Positions 23,791 to 36,300 are shown, counted from the first letter of the stretch. The stretch: 64,000 bases of DNA from Fallopia convolvulus (GCA_964016875.1 OZ024729.1:22960494-23024493), one strand, 5' to 3'. Numbers and translations: made by a program. The notes: generated by a model not told the origin, from the sequence alone.

Positions 23791-24138
23791 ATTCTATTAA
23801 ATAGAATTGTTTTATTAGGGATATAATATCAATCAAAGACAATATTATCATATAATTTTTATAATTGATAACCATTCTAGCCTTCCCTCTCTTTTCTTCA
23901 GCATGATTTCTAACCATAAATGCAGGACCAGAGGGCTTTTACTTTCTCTTATTAAACCCTTTTTTAGTAAATCATAGATTTGCTCCTTAAATTCTTGTTG
24001 GTCTTTAAAGGTGTAGATCATCTGTTTTACTCTAATAACAGTCTTAGGATCTATTAATTCTATCTTAACAAATGATTTATCTTTATCCTAAAACTTTAAA
24101 GGGTCTTCAAAGTATAACTCCTTACACAAATCCTTTTG

Positions 24139-24600
24139 TTAACTAATAATTTGTTCTTTTATAGTTATCTCATCTATAAGTAGTGCAAATTCTCTTTGTG
24201 TAGGAACAATCTGCTCCTCACCACGCTTAGCGCGCATGAATTCAATCTTTTGATATGTATAAGTTCTTTCATTTTTCTTACCCAAGTTAATTCTCCAGTA
24301 ACGATAAATATCATTTTGTCTAAACTGTGGGTACATGGAGAATATAATCTTTGGAAATTATTCCCTAATATCATGTCATGAGATATTTTTTCAGTATCCT
24401 ATAATATAGGAATTATACACGGGTAACTCCCTAGCATAATTAGTAGATCTAGAATGACTTCCGAGTGGGTCATGATACTATTATCAGCTATTCTTACCTG
24501 AATAGGTTTGGATGCGGATTTCCACATAAATTCCAAGAATAAAGATTTCTTTCCAAAACACACAGAACATCCACTATCCACGAAAGCACATAGGTCATAA
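24139..24600 (-). pseudogene. Aspartic protease region of pararetrovirus-like copy
   Basis: A DSGC core at about 24580-24570 starts a retropepsin-like fold (DSG, then the hydrophobic ILDLL strand). An open stretch toward RT follows at 24336-24139 in another frame. It would process the viral polyprotein. The frame is broken on both sides. Confidence 0.6.
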
Positions 24601-25762
24601 TCATTAAATCCTTCAATGCATATAGTTATAGGGATGTAGATGCTATTTAGGTTAGTGATTCTTATGAACGTTTCTATCTGTATATTTGATTCTTTGTCTC
24701 CTTCATAGACATGTTCACTAATAGTTTTTGTTTTAAACCCTATTAGCCTTTTATTAGCTCTAGAAATTGAAGCTTCTCCTGGTATTGTTGGAAGAAAAGT
24801 GGGGTTTGAGCTAGAGCTAGAACTATAAACTTATGTTGATCCTAGATCTATAATATGTCTAGCTGGTTCACTAAGTGTTCTTCCAAGGCTATTAAGTTCT
24901 AATTTGCTATTTAATTCTGCTAGAAGACTAGCAATATCATCATCTATTCAGAGCGGACTCTCTTCTTTAACGCTTCTAACTGAAGGGGATAACTGGTTCT
25001 TTTAAGCGAGATTAAGACTAGGATTTAACCTAGAACATTGACTCCTAGAAAGGCTCTTGTTTTTTATTAAACTCGCTGGAGGTTGTAAGTTGGTATGGAT
25101 TTTTCCTTCCTCATCAATTGTTAAAACCTTTTCATACTTAGTAGTTAAAGGGTTTTCAATGGCATTTACCTAAACTGTTTTTAAATTAATTTTCTCCGGC
25201 TTTACCTTAACTGGTAATGCTAGTTTTCCTGATCCACTAATCTTATATTTATCAGCTTCTACCATTTGGGTTCTAAGTGGAGGATTGGTGGTATTTTCTA
25301 ACTTATATACTACCTTCCACTTTAACTGTAGAGGACAAGTTCCCTTATGCATATTAACCCCTTAAGTTAATAATTTTAGCGATAAAAATTTAGATGCAAA
25401 TTGGTCTTCTAAACTAACATAATAGTTTGGCCTACATATCCCAGACACTGGTCTTAACTCAAGTTACACACTACTCCACTAATAGGTTGGTCACTAAATT
25501 TTTTGTGCCTAGTGTCACAAACGAAGTTAATGCAGTGCACATTTTTTACGAAAATATTGTAGAGGTGATGAATATTTGGATTCCACACACATAGATATAT
25601 TTGTATTTTTTATCCTTGTTGTGTTTTTGAATATTTTTCCAATTAATTAGGTTGATTTCAATAGCTTGATTTTTGTTATTTTTTATTACTATATCTTCTT
25701 GCATTTCTTCGCACACGAATTTAGAGAATGTTGGGAAGAAATGTCTCTTGAAAAATTGTTCC

Positions 25763-26707
25763 TTAGCGATAACCGAGAATTATACCCCTGATTTTCCCAT
25801 GCTTTCTATCTGTTCTTAATCTATTGATGATTTTTCTTATTGGAGTTGAGCTAGCTAGAGTAGTCATTTCTCCGCCTGAATCAAAAGCTTCTTCTGTTAA
25901 ATATGGAGTGTCTGCTCCTTCTCCTTGCATCATCTCATTGACTTCCTCATGGTCTGACTCCTCAACTTCTTCTTCATCAACTACTTCAACAACTCCTTTG
26001 TTGTTGCTTAAAGCTAATTCAATAACTTCATCCTCGTATATCCCAATGTAATCCATACTTCCTAGTGCTTCTGCTAACTTATTATTCTTCCTATTTTTGC
26101 AATCATTAGCATAATGTCCCGTTTCTCCACATGCCCAACATTTGCAATTTGTTTTCTTTTCAGGGCAGTAAGAGGCTTTCCTAAAAAATCTTGTATTCTT
26201 AATAAACGGTTTCTTATAATACTTCTTATGATATGTCTCTCCTCTTTGCTTATTGAACCTTTTCTTTCTATAATTCTTTCTTCTTTGATTATCTCTTCTA
26301 TCACATCCCCATTCATTTGGTAAATCCCAACATGGTAGAAATTACTTCTTCATTTGTTGTGTTCCTTTTACCTCTCGACATTTCTTTTCTACCCATCTTT
26401 TTATAAATTTCGTTCTATTACCCAGAGAATCTCTAGAATTATACCTATCTTTCCATTCATGGTATCCATCACTAATTTCCTCATTAATGGGTTTTGGGAG
26501 TTTGTCAAAGAGCATTTGAAGATTAGTTTGATTTTCTCCTATCTTAAAATAGTAATGTTCGAATTCAGAGAGATAGTTGTCCAAATACCTCATATTACAG
26601 ATTTCAAGAGAGTTTAACTTTCTTTGCCACTCGATAAATTTTTTGTCAATTTCATCTCTTTCTCCGACAAACTCTTCGTCTATAATTTCACATAATGTGG
26701 TAAACAT
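25763..26707 (-). pseudogene. Capsid-like region with zinc knuckle, pararetrovirus-like copy
   Basis: 26707-26342 is a helical capsid-type segment. It is followed by basic residues and, in another frame, a complete CX2CX4HX4C knuckle (CWACGETGHYANDC, about 26092-26140). A strongly acidic stretch rich in E and V follows (about 26056-25763). Capsid, knuckle and acidic tail in this order upstream of protease and RT is the caulimovirid arrangement. At least two frame changes break it. Confidence 0.7.
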
Positions 26708-27009
26708 TTCTGCTAGAGATTCTTTTGCTCGACTTTCTTTATACTCTTCAGGTATTCCTTCATACTAGTCAACTATTATACCATACAGACTGTGTTCTAT
26801 GTAGTTTAAAAAGTTTGAGGATCTCCAATCTGTATTTAGGTTTAAGACACTCATCATGCTTTTCTTCCAGAAATCCAATACTTCTTCTCGTCTTCTTATG
26901 TCATCTAGGTGTAACTTATATCCAGTTTCACTTATTGGTTCTAACGTGAGTTATTTTTTATTAGGTCGATGATTTGGCATAATCCTTACTCCAAATCTAT
27001 CCTTTTTTT

Positions 27010-27252
27010 CTAAAAACTCCTTAGATTTAATATTGGGCCTTTGATAGCTACATGATCCTTCTTTATATTTTTTTTATAGTATGATATGTTTGCCTCATTT
27101 GTCTCTTCTAACATTATAAGTGTTATTTCTTCCTCCATTTCATTGCAATCTAATACCTTTTTGCCAAAAAATTTATCCACTCTTCTTTTGACTTCGTTAA
27201 TGGGTATTGTTTCTATATCTTTTAACTGTATTAACCTCATTTGTTGATACAT
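27010..27252 (-). pseudogene. Unassigned coding remnant upstream of capsid, pararetrovirus-like copy
   Basis: An 80-codon open stretch, acidic and lysine-rich, between the primer site and the capsid region. By position it could belong to a movement-protein or small upstream ORF, but no motif supports this. Confidence 0.35.
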
Positions 27253-27779
27253 TTCTTCTTATTCAGTATAATATTCAGATTCATCGCTACTCATAACTCC
27301 AGATTCTTCCATGATAATTTCTAGTAACTTAGAGTTATTCTCTATTTCCTGATTCATCATCTTCAGGTTCGATTTTCTTTTCAATTTTAAAACTTGGGAC
27401 TGAGAATGTTTTTAATGGGTTTTGATTTTGAAAAGGATACTTGTGTGGAAACTGGATCGGTCTTTTTCATACTATTGTTTTAGTAATAACGCCTTGGTGT
27501 CTAATTTCGTTAGTAAGTGCAATAGCAATTTGTGGGTTTTCTTCTTGGTAGATTTTTGGAATAAAGTAAGTTCTTCTTTAATTTTTTGGACTTTTTCACT
27601 TAATCTAAAAATACAACTTTTTAAATCTGCGATGTCGTCGGCACTAGTGTTTAATATGGCTTATATTTTTTTTTGCCAATTTTTAGATGTTTAATATGTG
27701 CAGATTCTCGATTAGGACACTTATTGGAAATTTCCAGCTTGTCGACTTGCTAACTTGTCGTCTATAATAGCGTTTAATA

Positions 27780-27793
27780 TGGCTCTGATACCA
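27780..27793 (-). promoter_or_regulatory. Primer-binding site of pararetrovirus-like copy
   Basis: TGGTATCAGAGCCA on the minus strand, complementary to the 3' end of plant initiator tRNA-Met over its full length. It marks the start of minus-strand synthesis and fixes the orientation of the element. Confidence 0.85.
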
Positions 27794-27810
27794 AATTACA
27801 TGACCTATAT

Positions 27811-28059
27811 TAATTTAAGAGGTATTTAGATAGAAGACAATTCATTAAAGCTTAATATTTTTAAATCTAAAGATATTTTTTAATATTTTTTAAAACTTAC
27901 TAATTATTTTCTAATTATCTAAAAAGTAAGGGAAAGAAGTGTAAATAATAAAAGTAAAAAACGGGCCGCTGAGCAAAAGTAAGTTGGCCGCTTTCTTCTC
28001 TGTATTTAGCTTGTGATGGACTGATGAATGATGATGGGCAAACTTTTTTCAGAGATATC
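27811..28059. other. AT-rich spacer
   Basis: Leader or flank beyond the primer-binding site of the pararetrovirus-like copy. No gene was recognised, and the true right boundary of the insertion is not visible. Confidence 0.4.
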
Positions 28060-28213
28060 GGCCTTGTTTCACTTACCCTATAAAAGTCCTTTCTACCCAA
28101 AAATTACTTTTAAGACTCTTGAAATCCGTGCAACTCTCTCTACTTTATACGTTTTTCAAGACACTAAAAATTAATTTTCACCCAAAAACCCCTTTCTACC
28201 CACAAGTGAAACA
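28060..28213. mobile_element. Small MITE with GGCCTTGTTTCACTT ends
   Basis: Left end GGCCTTGTTTCACTT and right end AAGTGAAAC (inverse) enclose about 150 AT-rich bases. A close relative is at 61596-61738. Ends of this GGCCTTGTT type are common in PIF/Harbinger (Tourist-like) MITEs, but the 3-bp target duplication cannot be confirmed here. Confidence 0.5.
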
Positions 28214-28749
28214 CATAAGTCGCATAAATTATCTAGCTTACAACCTGGGTCATCTTACTTATGGCCGCCGGATTGCATTTAAAAATGACACCCTTACAAA
28301 TTTGGGTATTTAAAAAAAAAATTGGAGATTAAGACAAAAAAATAATTGGACTTTTATATATTAAAAAACAGAAATTGATCATTTGAGTACATTTTGATTG
28401 AAAAATCCGGTTCACATGCCTATGCATTAATAAAAATCTCTCATTGGTTAAAACAATTTTTTTTTATAATTAAATAAAAAACACTCGAATGCCAGTATTG
28501 TGCAATAAAAGGGTGCTGTAGAACTTCTTGTTTTCTGACTAGCAAGCTTGTTGTAGTAAATGGCTTACACGTTCGTACGAATTAAGTATTCTCAAGCGGC
28601 ATATAGAATTGATATAAGATCATCTTCATTTAACAAAAACAAGAAAGCGAACCCCCAAAAACAAAAACAAAAAAAAAACTGGAAAATCAGGGGAAATTTA
28701 ACACCCTAAAAAGTCTGCCCATTGCATAATTTCACTTGATCGGCTATCA
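28214..28749. other. Spacer downstream of RPS19
   Basis: AT-rich. It should contain the RPS19 3' UTR and poly(A) region on the minus strand, just below 28750. Nothing else was recognised. Confidence 0.5.
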
Positions 28750-30083
28750 TCACTCAGCTACAGCAGCAGCAGGAGCATGAACTCTTCCAGCAACCTGATC
28801 AAGATCTCTCCTTCCACTTGATGTAATTCTCCTTCCCCTTGAAAAACGAGAAAATAAAAATCCTCAGATAAACATTTTCAAATTCCTGGAACAGTTTTAT
28901 CTAGTACTCCACTTTATTAAGCAATTGCTATGTGTATCTCAGCAAAATTTGCAACTCTTTCTACCAAAAATAATACAGCAAAAATCTGTAACTCACCCCT
29001 TGGTGTCAAGCTCAACAATGTTCATGTTCTCCAATTGTTGGAGGATGTTACGGGCAACAGAGCCACTGCTCTTGCCAAAGTGTGGAGGGCGGCTTCCATT
29101 TCTCTTGCTACCTCCATACATCCTCCTAAACCCACCTACTCCAATGCCACCCCTCAGGTACACTTTCCTTGCCATGGAAGCTGTCACATAAAAAGAACAA
29201 AAATATATAATTGTTCAGATAACAATCAGAATTTTCTTGATAATGCAAAAAAAAAACAAAAGAATAGACCAAAAGGGACTTCAGCAAACTCATACCAGCT
29301 CTGATGTAGTACCAGTCTGCATCATAAGGTGCAAGCTCCTTAAGTGTTCCAGTTTTAACTATATCAGTCCAGTGGGGCAACTCCATCTTGAACCAAAAAC
29401 AAAGGAACAAGCAGAACAATTTTTCAGACAAGAGATTAAACTTGAAATTGCAACAGTAGACAAATAGCTACAAAACATTTCTCCACACTTTGTAATCAAT
29501 TCCATGCACTGATCACTCAACAATAATCTTCACTAGTTTATTCCAACACGATCGCTTTTAATAGGTTTTGAGCATGGAAACGTAAAGCATATTAGCCCCA
29601 AACTTAAGAACCAAGATGCATCTACCCTTTACAGAGCAATTAAACAGGAATTATACTCATAAGATCTCACAATTTACTCATCCTAAAATCACACAAACTA
29701 ACCAAATTAAAACCTTAAAATGTTCATAGCACCAGCATTACAAATCTGCACAAGACCCTACTAACAAGCTTAGAGCAACACATATCTACTCTATCAATAA
29801 CAAATCGCAACTACTGAAGGCTCATCATTGATATCTCGTCGGCGATCAATCCATCATAGCAATAAACAAGGCAAAAATCAAGCGACTACAAATAATTTTC
29901 AGAAACCGTTCGGCATATATCAGTGAAAAAATGAAATCAATCAATGCACGGCAATAAGCATCGAAGTTTGAAGTGATGTCAAAATCAACGAGTGAAATGA
30001 AGAAGCACCTTGCCGGAGCGCTTGAGGTGAGAGGCATAAGCCTTGACGAACTCGTGAGACGAAACGTCTTTGACGGTAGCCAT
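28750..30083 (-). CDS. RPS19: 40S ribosomal protein S19 (eS19)
   Basis: Nuclear gene for cytosolic small-subunit protein eS19, which is needed for 40S maturation. It has four exons: 30083-30009, 29386-29296, 29180-28997 and 28837-28750. All introns (622, 115 and 159 bp) have GT...AG ends, and joined they give an open frame of 145 codons plus TGA, the usual length for plant eS19. Recognisable blocks are HEFVKAYASHLKRSGK (end of exon 1), WTDIVKTG and APYDADWYYIRAA (exon 2 into exon 3), YLRGGIGVGGFRRMYGGSKR and the ILQQLE-MNIVELDTKG helix (exon 3), then GRRITSSGRRDLDQVAGRV. The C-terminus is a short alanine-rich tail. No defect was seen. The neighbours are transposons on both sides, with the promoter squeezed against one of them. 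Confidence 0.96.
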
Positions 30084-30261
30084 TGTCGCCCTCTCTCTCT
30101 CACTCTCTCTCTCTCTGGAGCTTCAGTTCTCTCAAAAGCAAAGGGGATTCAGCGTTTGGAAGATTAGGGTTTTTGAAGATTTTGAAAGGCTCTCTCGTTG
30201 GGCCATGTATCCCTCTACTGCTTGTATTGGGCCGGGTTGCGACATCGGATTCGTTACCCTC
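30084..30261 (-). promoter_or_regulatory. RPS19 promoter and 5' leader (telo-box, two site II elements)
   Basis: The leader is a CT/GA-rich tract (30091-30116). Upstream lie a telo-box (AAACCCTAA on the minus strand, 30164-30172) and two site II motifs (TGGGCC at 30199-30204 and 30228-30233). Telo-box plus site II is the known signature of plant ribosomal protein promoters and links expression to cell growth. The TIR of a MULE-type element starts about 30 bases beyond the distal site II. Confidence 0.8.
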
Positions 30262-30999
30262 TTACTGTTTTTCAGCGATCGGATGCGAAAATTTACTACA
30301 GTGTTTTATGCGGGCATTTGTGAGCCGTCCGATCTTGCACTTTTAAGGGCTAAGATGAATACAAGTGTTTAAGTACTTTTATAAACGGAGGGGTATTTTC
30401 GTCACTTTGCTATTCAATCATCTCCTACCTTATCGTTACGTATCTCTGTGAACAATTCTACGTCGTTCTTCCTCCGAAGTCCGAATTGCTCTCCCGCCTT
30501 CTCCGATCTGCTCTTCATTCGATCTACTTTCTCCCACTTTTACTTCCTACATTAAGCATGGATTTAGGTTTTTGAGTTTGTTCTATTTAGGGGTTTTTTG
30601 TTATTCTCAGTCTTGAACTCGAAACACTATTTAGGTTTATTTTTCTATTTGGGGTTTATGATTTCATGATTATGGTACTTCAAAATGTATAGATTCAACA
30701 ATGATTTAGTGTTATTCATTGACATTTGGTGGCTTTCTACTAATTTTGTTGTTGATTTCAATTTGTATGGATTGTCATTCACATATAAGAGAATAATCTT
30801 CTCTATGTGAATCATGTTTTATGATCTCCATTTCTAAGATTTATTAATTACGAAGTACATCTTCTTATTTATCTCTTTCAGCAACTTGTTTCTTTGTTCT
30901 CAGCTTGATACATCATATGTTGGATTGGATGTTGTTGTAAGGCTTAACAATTGATATATGAGAAAGGCGTTGAGCATGTCACAAGTTGTTAATTTCTAT

Positions 31000-32050
31000 T
31001 GTTCATAAATAATGAACCGTAATGACAGAAACTATGAACCTAACATACCATAATATGAACTCATATCATTTATGAACTAGAATACATGACACAAGCAATA
31101 AGTATTGTGAATTTAATTTCATGAACCTTATTGGTAATTGTTATGAACCCAATTGTCATATAGAGACATGAACCCACAAAATACGATTTTATGTACTAGA
31201 TTATATGACAAAAATAACAAGTATTAAGAATTAAATTTCATGAACCTTATTAACAATTGTTATGAACTTATCATATAAAGACATGAACCAACATAATTTC
31301 ATTTATGAATACATGACACAAAATAATAAGTATGGTGAATTGAATTTAATGAACCTTATTGACAATTGTTATGAACTTAACCATGTAAGGACATGAACCA
31401 ATAGACAAATTTTTATGAACTAAAAGTCATGAACCATGAGATGAAATATTATGAACATGTGCTTGTAAAACATGAACCAAATAAACAAATATCATGAACC
31501 AAAAGATGTGAATCGATCAAAATAATAACTAGGATACGACTTAAAAGACACAGTTGTAAGATAAACTATCATGAACCTAAGCATATAAAAATATGAACCA
31601 AAAACGAACTACCCTGAACCAAAAGACATAAATCGTACGAAGAGTTAGCCTATGTGGGATTTGAACTCACATCTATGTGCACATGCACATTGCTCTACCA
31701 TTTGAGCTAATAGGCTACTAAATGACATGAACTATAAGATAAACTACTAAGGATTACAATCATGAATCATAAGAAGAATTATTATGAACCTACCTTGCAA
31801 AAACATGAACCGAAAAAACAAGTACCATGAACCAAAAACCACGAAAGAAAATAATAACTAGCACAAACTAAAAGACATGAACCATAAGATGAAATTTGAT
31901 GAACCTAAGGTTATTCAAACATGAACCAAAAGAACAATTGTTATTAATAAAAAGGAATGAAACACAAATTTATGAACCATAAGAAGAAATATTATGAACC
32001 TTACCTTAAAAAGTCATGAACCGAAAATACAACCGATATGAACAAAAAGA
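31000..32050 (+). repeat. ATGAACC phrase repeats of MULE-type element 2
   Basis: Same short-period repeats as at 19560-20400, mostly 'atgaaccaa' and 'tatgaacct', spaced about 20-40 bases and non-coding. Confidence 0.7.
31645..31716 (-). tRNA. tRNA-like module 2a
   Basis: Cloverleaf with perfect acceptor AGCCTAT/ATAGGCT, D-arm GCTC-AAATGGTA-GAGC and anticodon stem ATGTG/CACAT around the loop CATGTG. The T-arm has one mismatch (GTGAG/CCCAC). The six-base anticodon loop argues against a working tRNA. Confidence 0.5.
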
Positions 32051-32068
32051 TATGACAATACCAAGAAT

Positions 32069-32139
32069 TAGCCTATGTGGCATTTGAACCCATATCTATG
32101 TGCACATGCACATTGCTCTACCATTTGAGCTAATAGGCT
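32069..32139 (-). pseudogene. tRNA-like module 2b (degenerate T-arm)
   Basis: Acceptor and D-arm are as in the other copies. The T-stem is weakened (ATGGG against GCCAC). Same six-base anticodon loop. Confidence 0.5.
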
Positions 32140-32149
32140 AACATGATCA

Positions 32150-33390
32150 TTTGAAAAAAGTTGATGTCCAAACATTTAAAAATAAAAAAAAAATCACTAA
32201 AATATGTAATGGTTATGATGCTTATTATAGCGATGTCTCCATACCAAGGGGCAAAAAATAACATACAGAATTTGCATGTTTAGGACAAATGCATATTAAA
32301 ATGAGAACTTCATCTTAATCTGGACAAATATGATGGCAAAAAACAACAACTTGCAATCAAACAATTGAATTGTATATTCACTCATCAACTTACAATACTA
32401 CATTCATAAAACAAACGATAACTTAAAAAATGAAGAATTGTAACATATAAAGAGTTACTGACAAAAAATACACTGTTTTTTTCCTAATTATAGTTGCACT
32501 AGGGAGTGGATATGAGAAGTTAAAGTCAATTATAGATAATTTGTTATATATGAAGTATAAATAAGCTTGGTATATACCAAATATAAATAACTTAGGTAAT
32601 GTCATATCTAGGTTGGACTAAGAGACATGAATCATAATCACACCATGAATAAAAATAATATCTATCATGATCTAAATGTCATGACATAGTAACTACCATG
32701 CACAAAAAACAATGAACCGTAAGAGTGGTTATGATGAACTTCATCGTACAAAGTTGTGAACCAACTGAACAATCAATACATTTCTAGATCAACTAGTTAT
32801 ATAATCAATACAACGATCAATGCACCAGATTTTCTCCTCAAGCTCTATTGAATTTTGTTGTAGATGCACATTTCTTAGATTTAATATATTCAACAACCAA
32901 CATCCAACATCAGTTCAAAGTCAATACTAGATCTAGAAATATAAAATGCAAAAATAAAAGTAACAAAAAAATCACAAATCAAGAGGCATAACTACAAAGA
33001 TCAAATAAAGGAACATCATAAGGTGGAATTGAAGATGAAGAATGAAATTTAAATGGATCAAGAAGGATGCATAGGCTGAATCTAAACCATTCAAAAAAGG
33101 AAATTACCCTTTACCGGAGGAAGAATTGAAAAGTTAGGGTTTCAAACTTTGGCTCATTTGAACTACAAATTACTCATGTTTTTCTATCTAACTTTACTTT
33201 TGTTGATTTCCATAGAACTTAATCCAAAAGCAACACAAAGATGGCTACAAAAAAATTGGCAAGGGAGAGAGATAGGTTTTTCGCTCGGTTGAGTCGAAGA
33301 GATCATGAAAGAGAGGAAAGGGGTGTGCGTGTCCCAACAAAGAAAGAATGAGGGATATTTTGGTCTTGCCTTAAATTTTTACTATAATTA
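32150..33390. other. Right part of MULE-type element 2, no gene
   Basis: AT-rich sequence corresponding to 20480-21420 of element 1, ending in a GA-rich stretch and the sub-terminal repeat. No reading frame of interest. Confidence 0.5.
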
Positions 33391-33397
33391 CACTCCG

Positions 33398-36300
33398 TGT
33401 AACACCCCTATTTTACAACATTGGGTATTACTGCTAGTGACCTCGGTTTTTTCCGTCCAAAGTCACCCAAGGCTTTTAGAATGATATTGAACACTTAAAA
33501 TGCGGAAATTAACATAATTCATAACATAAAAGGGTGCTCTCGAAAGAGACTTTGTTCGTACAAACCTTCTTACATTGCTTTAACAAAATGATGTTTGATA
33601 ACAAAACGCATAAAAACTTTTTCTTGGGACATAAACAGAAATAAACCAAATATACGGAAAATACATCTTTGTGAATCTTGCCCTTCCTTCGTCTTCGATT
33701 ACGCCTTGCTCGGGTTCCTAGGGTTTGACATAATTCGCGAGGGGCGAGAATATGTCAGGCAAACATGCGGAAAAGAAGAATTAGTCTAAAAGACTAAGCA
33801 AGCAGGAACGGAACTTCCCTAGGGTAATTTGGAAGTGTTTAAATATTTGAGGGAGAGATGATCGTATGTGTTTGAAGTATAGAACTTTATATGGGGTTTA
33901 TCGTAACGAAGAAAAGCGTATCTCAAGGGGAGAAAGCTCGTTAATCGAGAGAAGAGCTACTAGATTGTAGACTTCTTTTAGAGTAGAAAGTATGTTGGGA
34001 ACGTTATTAATTCAAGCAAGTTTAAAAACCTCTCGCACCCTGAGCGGATCGAGAGTCGGATCGATCATTTGAGACCGGTCCGGTTTTGATGTCTTTTGAA
34101 TGTGCATTGACACTTATCTTATATCGTGACGAAAAGATATTGATTACGTTAATGATTTTTAAAGAGGGTGGGGGCTTGCATGGCCCGGATGACCTAAGGG
34201 AAAACTCGGTTCCCGACACTTAGCTAGAGTGCCACTCATCCCTCCTTGCAATCGGAGCGGACATGGATCATGACCTTGAAAGTCGTACTTAAGCGCTCAG
34301 GCATACGACTTAGTAAGTTATATAGAGGCGTCGGGTTAATCCCGCACCCCTCACTAGTTCGTTCGAAACCGTTCCCTTAACGAGACCATAAACAATCAAG
34401 GCCACAACCAAACTAGCATAATAGTCCTATCGAAATAATAAATATCGGAATACGATAACAGTGGGGTCGTTATATCTAACAATCGATATTCCTAGGTTCA
34501 TTTATTAATGGAAAACAAGTTGTTCCCAACATCGAGAATTTCACGGAAACGAATATATAAGGTCACAAGGGGGAAATTCCACTTGCCTTTGCTTTTACGG
34601 TATGGACTAGCGAGATAACGGAAAGCGTTGTTCTCGACTTGGAACGAACACTCGACCTATCGACACGGAAATTTATGAACGAGCTTAAATAAGAATTTTC
34701 TTTAAATTCTTTTAAAGTTTTGAAATTCTCTTATATACTTATTATAAGAGAATGAAATTCTAAATTATTATAATAATAATTTAGGTGGGGCTAAATAAAA
34801 TAATAATATTTCTTTATTATTATTTTAACTTTTGTAATATCCTTTTTATCCTTAAAAATCCTTATTCTTAATACTTAATCATTTTCATTCTTGGAAACTT
34901 ATAATATCCTTATTTAATTTATTAGAATATTCTTTTATAACTTAACTTGCTATTTTCTTAATATAAATAAGCAAGGAAATTTTTATGAAAAACATATGAT
35001 ATAATTTTCAACCTAAAAAGGTATATTGAATTTATAATATTCCTAGGGTTGTAAAAAGTCTATCATGTCCTTATAAACATATCTTAGTATTATTATAATA
35101 TTATCTTTTATCAATAATATCCATAACATTACTTATAATATTATCTTCTATCAAGTGATATTTTATTATAACATGATCTCATTAAAAATCCTCATTTAAA
35201 TATAGAAATAATCTTAAGTATAGATAATAATATTTCTAGGCCTCCTTTTTAGTATTTCCCATAATTAGATCTTTCTAGAAAATCTATATAGTAAGCTTTC
35301 TATAAATATAGTATGATATTAAAATAATCTTATTACCTTATTTATATAAATTCTCCCATAACTTTGGTTTATAAAAATAATAGAATCATGTCTTAAAAAC
35401 ATTATTTCATAATCACAAGTATATAATTATGCTAACTTAGATTAAGATATATTATCTTTTCTAATTTAAATATCCTTTTTATGCAAAACGACCTTTAACA
35501 ACTTAGTATAATAATATCTTATTATATAACAAAATTATTATCATATCTACCATGGTTATTTAAATACATCTTATGACTTTAAAATCTCTGCACCTATTGT
35601 AGCAAAATCCAATTATAAGGTTTTAGTAATATCATCTTATTATCCAATAAAATAATTCCCCTATATATCTCTGGGTTATAAGATAGTAATATTCCTTATA
35701 ATATTATCTTATGCTAGAGGTATCTACTTTATTTATTTATGGTTAAGTTCATAATAATATCTTCTCTCATATCTTTCTATAAAATATTTCTTTCTTAAAA
35801 ACATGCTCCATATCTTATGACATTAATTATTCATATAAAATTATTCTTCATATGATCACTAGTTTAATCTAATAAAAACCAAGTCATGGGATTTATTTTT
35901 ATTATTAGATTCAATCAAGTAAGATAGAGCTTATCTAAATATAATGGATTTAATAATATATGTTTATATGATCAACTAACAAAATCTTGTAACAATATTT
36001 TAAAAGGGTTGTTTTATCTAGCAAAAATATTTATAAAGTCAATATTTTTATAAGAACCATTTAATTAATTGAATAAAATAAAATAAAAGATAGATTTTTG
36101 GACCTTCTTGTTTATTGAGTTGTACGTATTGTGTACAGAGGAGGAGGCAGGGGACTGACGATCAGGGGCAGCGCACCAGGCTGGGACGACGGCGCGCGGC
36201 GGGAGCCCCGACGGACGTGGGGTGGCCGACGGTAGACCGAAGGGGGAAGAGGGGGGAGCTTGAAGGTGCTCCAATGGTGTTTTTAAGGGAAAATTTCAGA

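Larger units (their letters stand above)
22126..27800 (-). mobile_element. Endogenous pararetrovirus-like (Caulimoviridae-type) copy, decayed
   Basis: A minus-strand retroelement that begins with an initiator-Met primer site at 27793-27780. In order it carries an unassigned region, a capsid-like region with a CX2CX4HX4C knuckle, an acidic stretch, an aspartic protease with a DSG core, an RT with YIDD, and RNase H. No integrase, chromodomain or LTR is visible, which separates it from the gypsy elements around it and fits Caulimoviridae. I did not identify a movement-protein motif. Every gene is broken by stops or frameshifts, and the copy is shorter than a typical 7-8 kb genome. It is therefore a partial fossil integrated at or beside a truncated LTR. 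Sub-parts are listed separately. Confidence 0.75.
30262..33397. mobile_element. MULE-type non-autonomous element 2, right end cut by an LTR
   Basis: The left end (about 30262-30330) matches the terminal repeat of element 1: GATCGGATGCG...CTACAGTG, then CG-GCA, CGT-GATC, then AAACGGAGGGGTATTTTCGTC. The interior has the same ATGAACC phrases and two tRNA-like modules in the same orientation and relative order. Near the right, 'ACTATAATTACACTCCG' matches the sub-terminal part of element 1, but the chromovirus-family LTR begins at 33398, so the true right end and target duplication are lost. No transposase was found. The element sits about 180 bp upstream of the RPS19 start codon. Confidence 0.7.

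Noticed and set aside
22126..27800. Infectious, intact viral copy
   Set aside because: Every gene is interrupted by stops or frame changes, part of the genome is missing and no movement-protein region is recognised.
29846..30103. 85-codon minus-strand frame overlapping RPS19 exon 1
   Set aside because: It reads in another frame through intron 1 of RPS19. The spliced RPS19 model fully explains the region.
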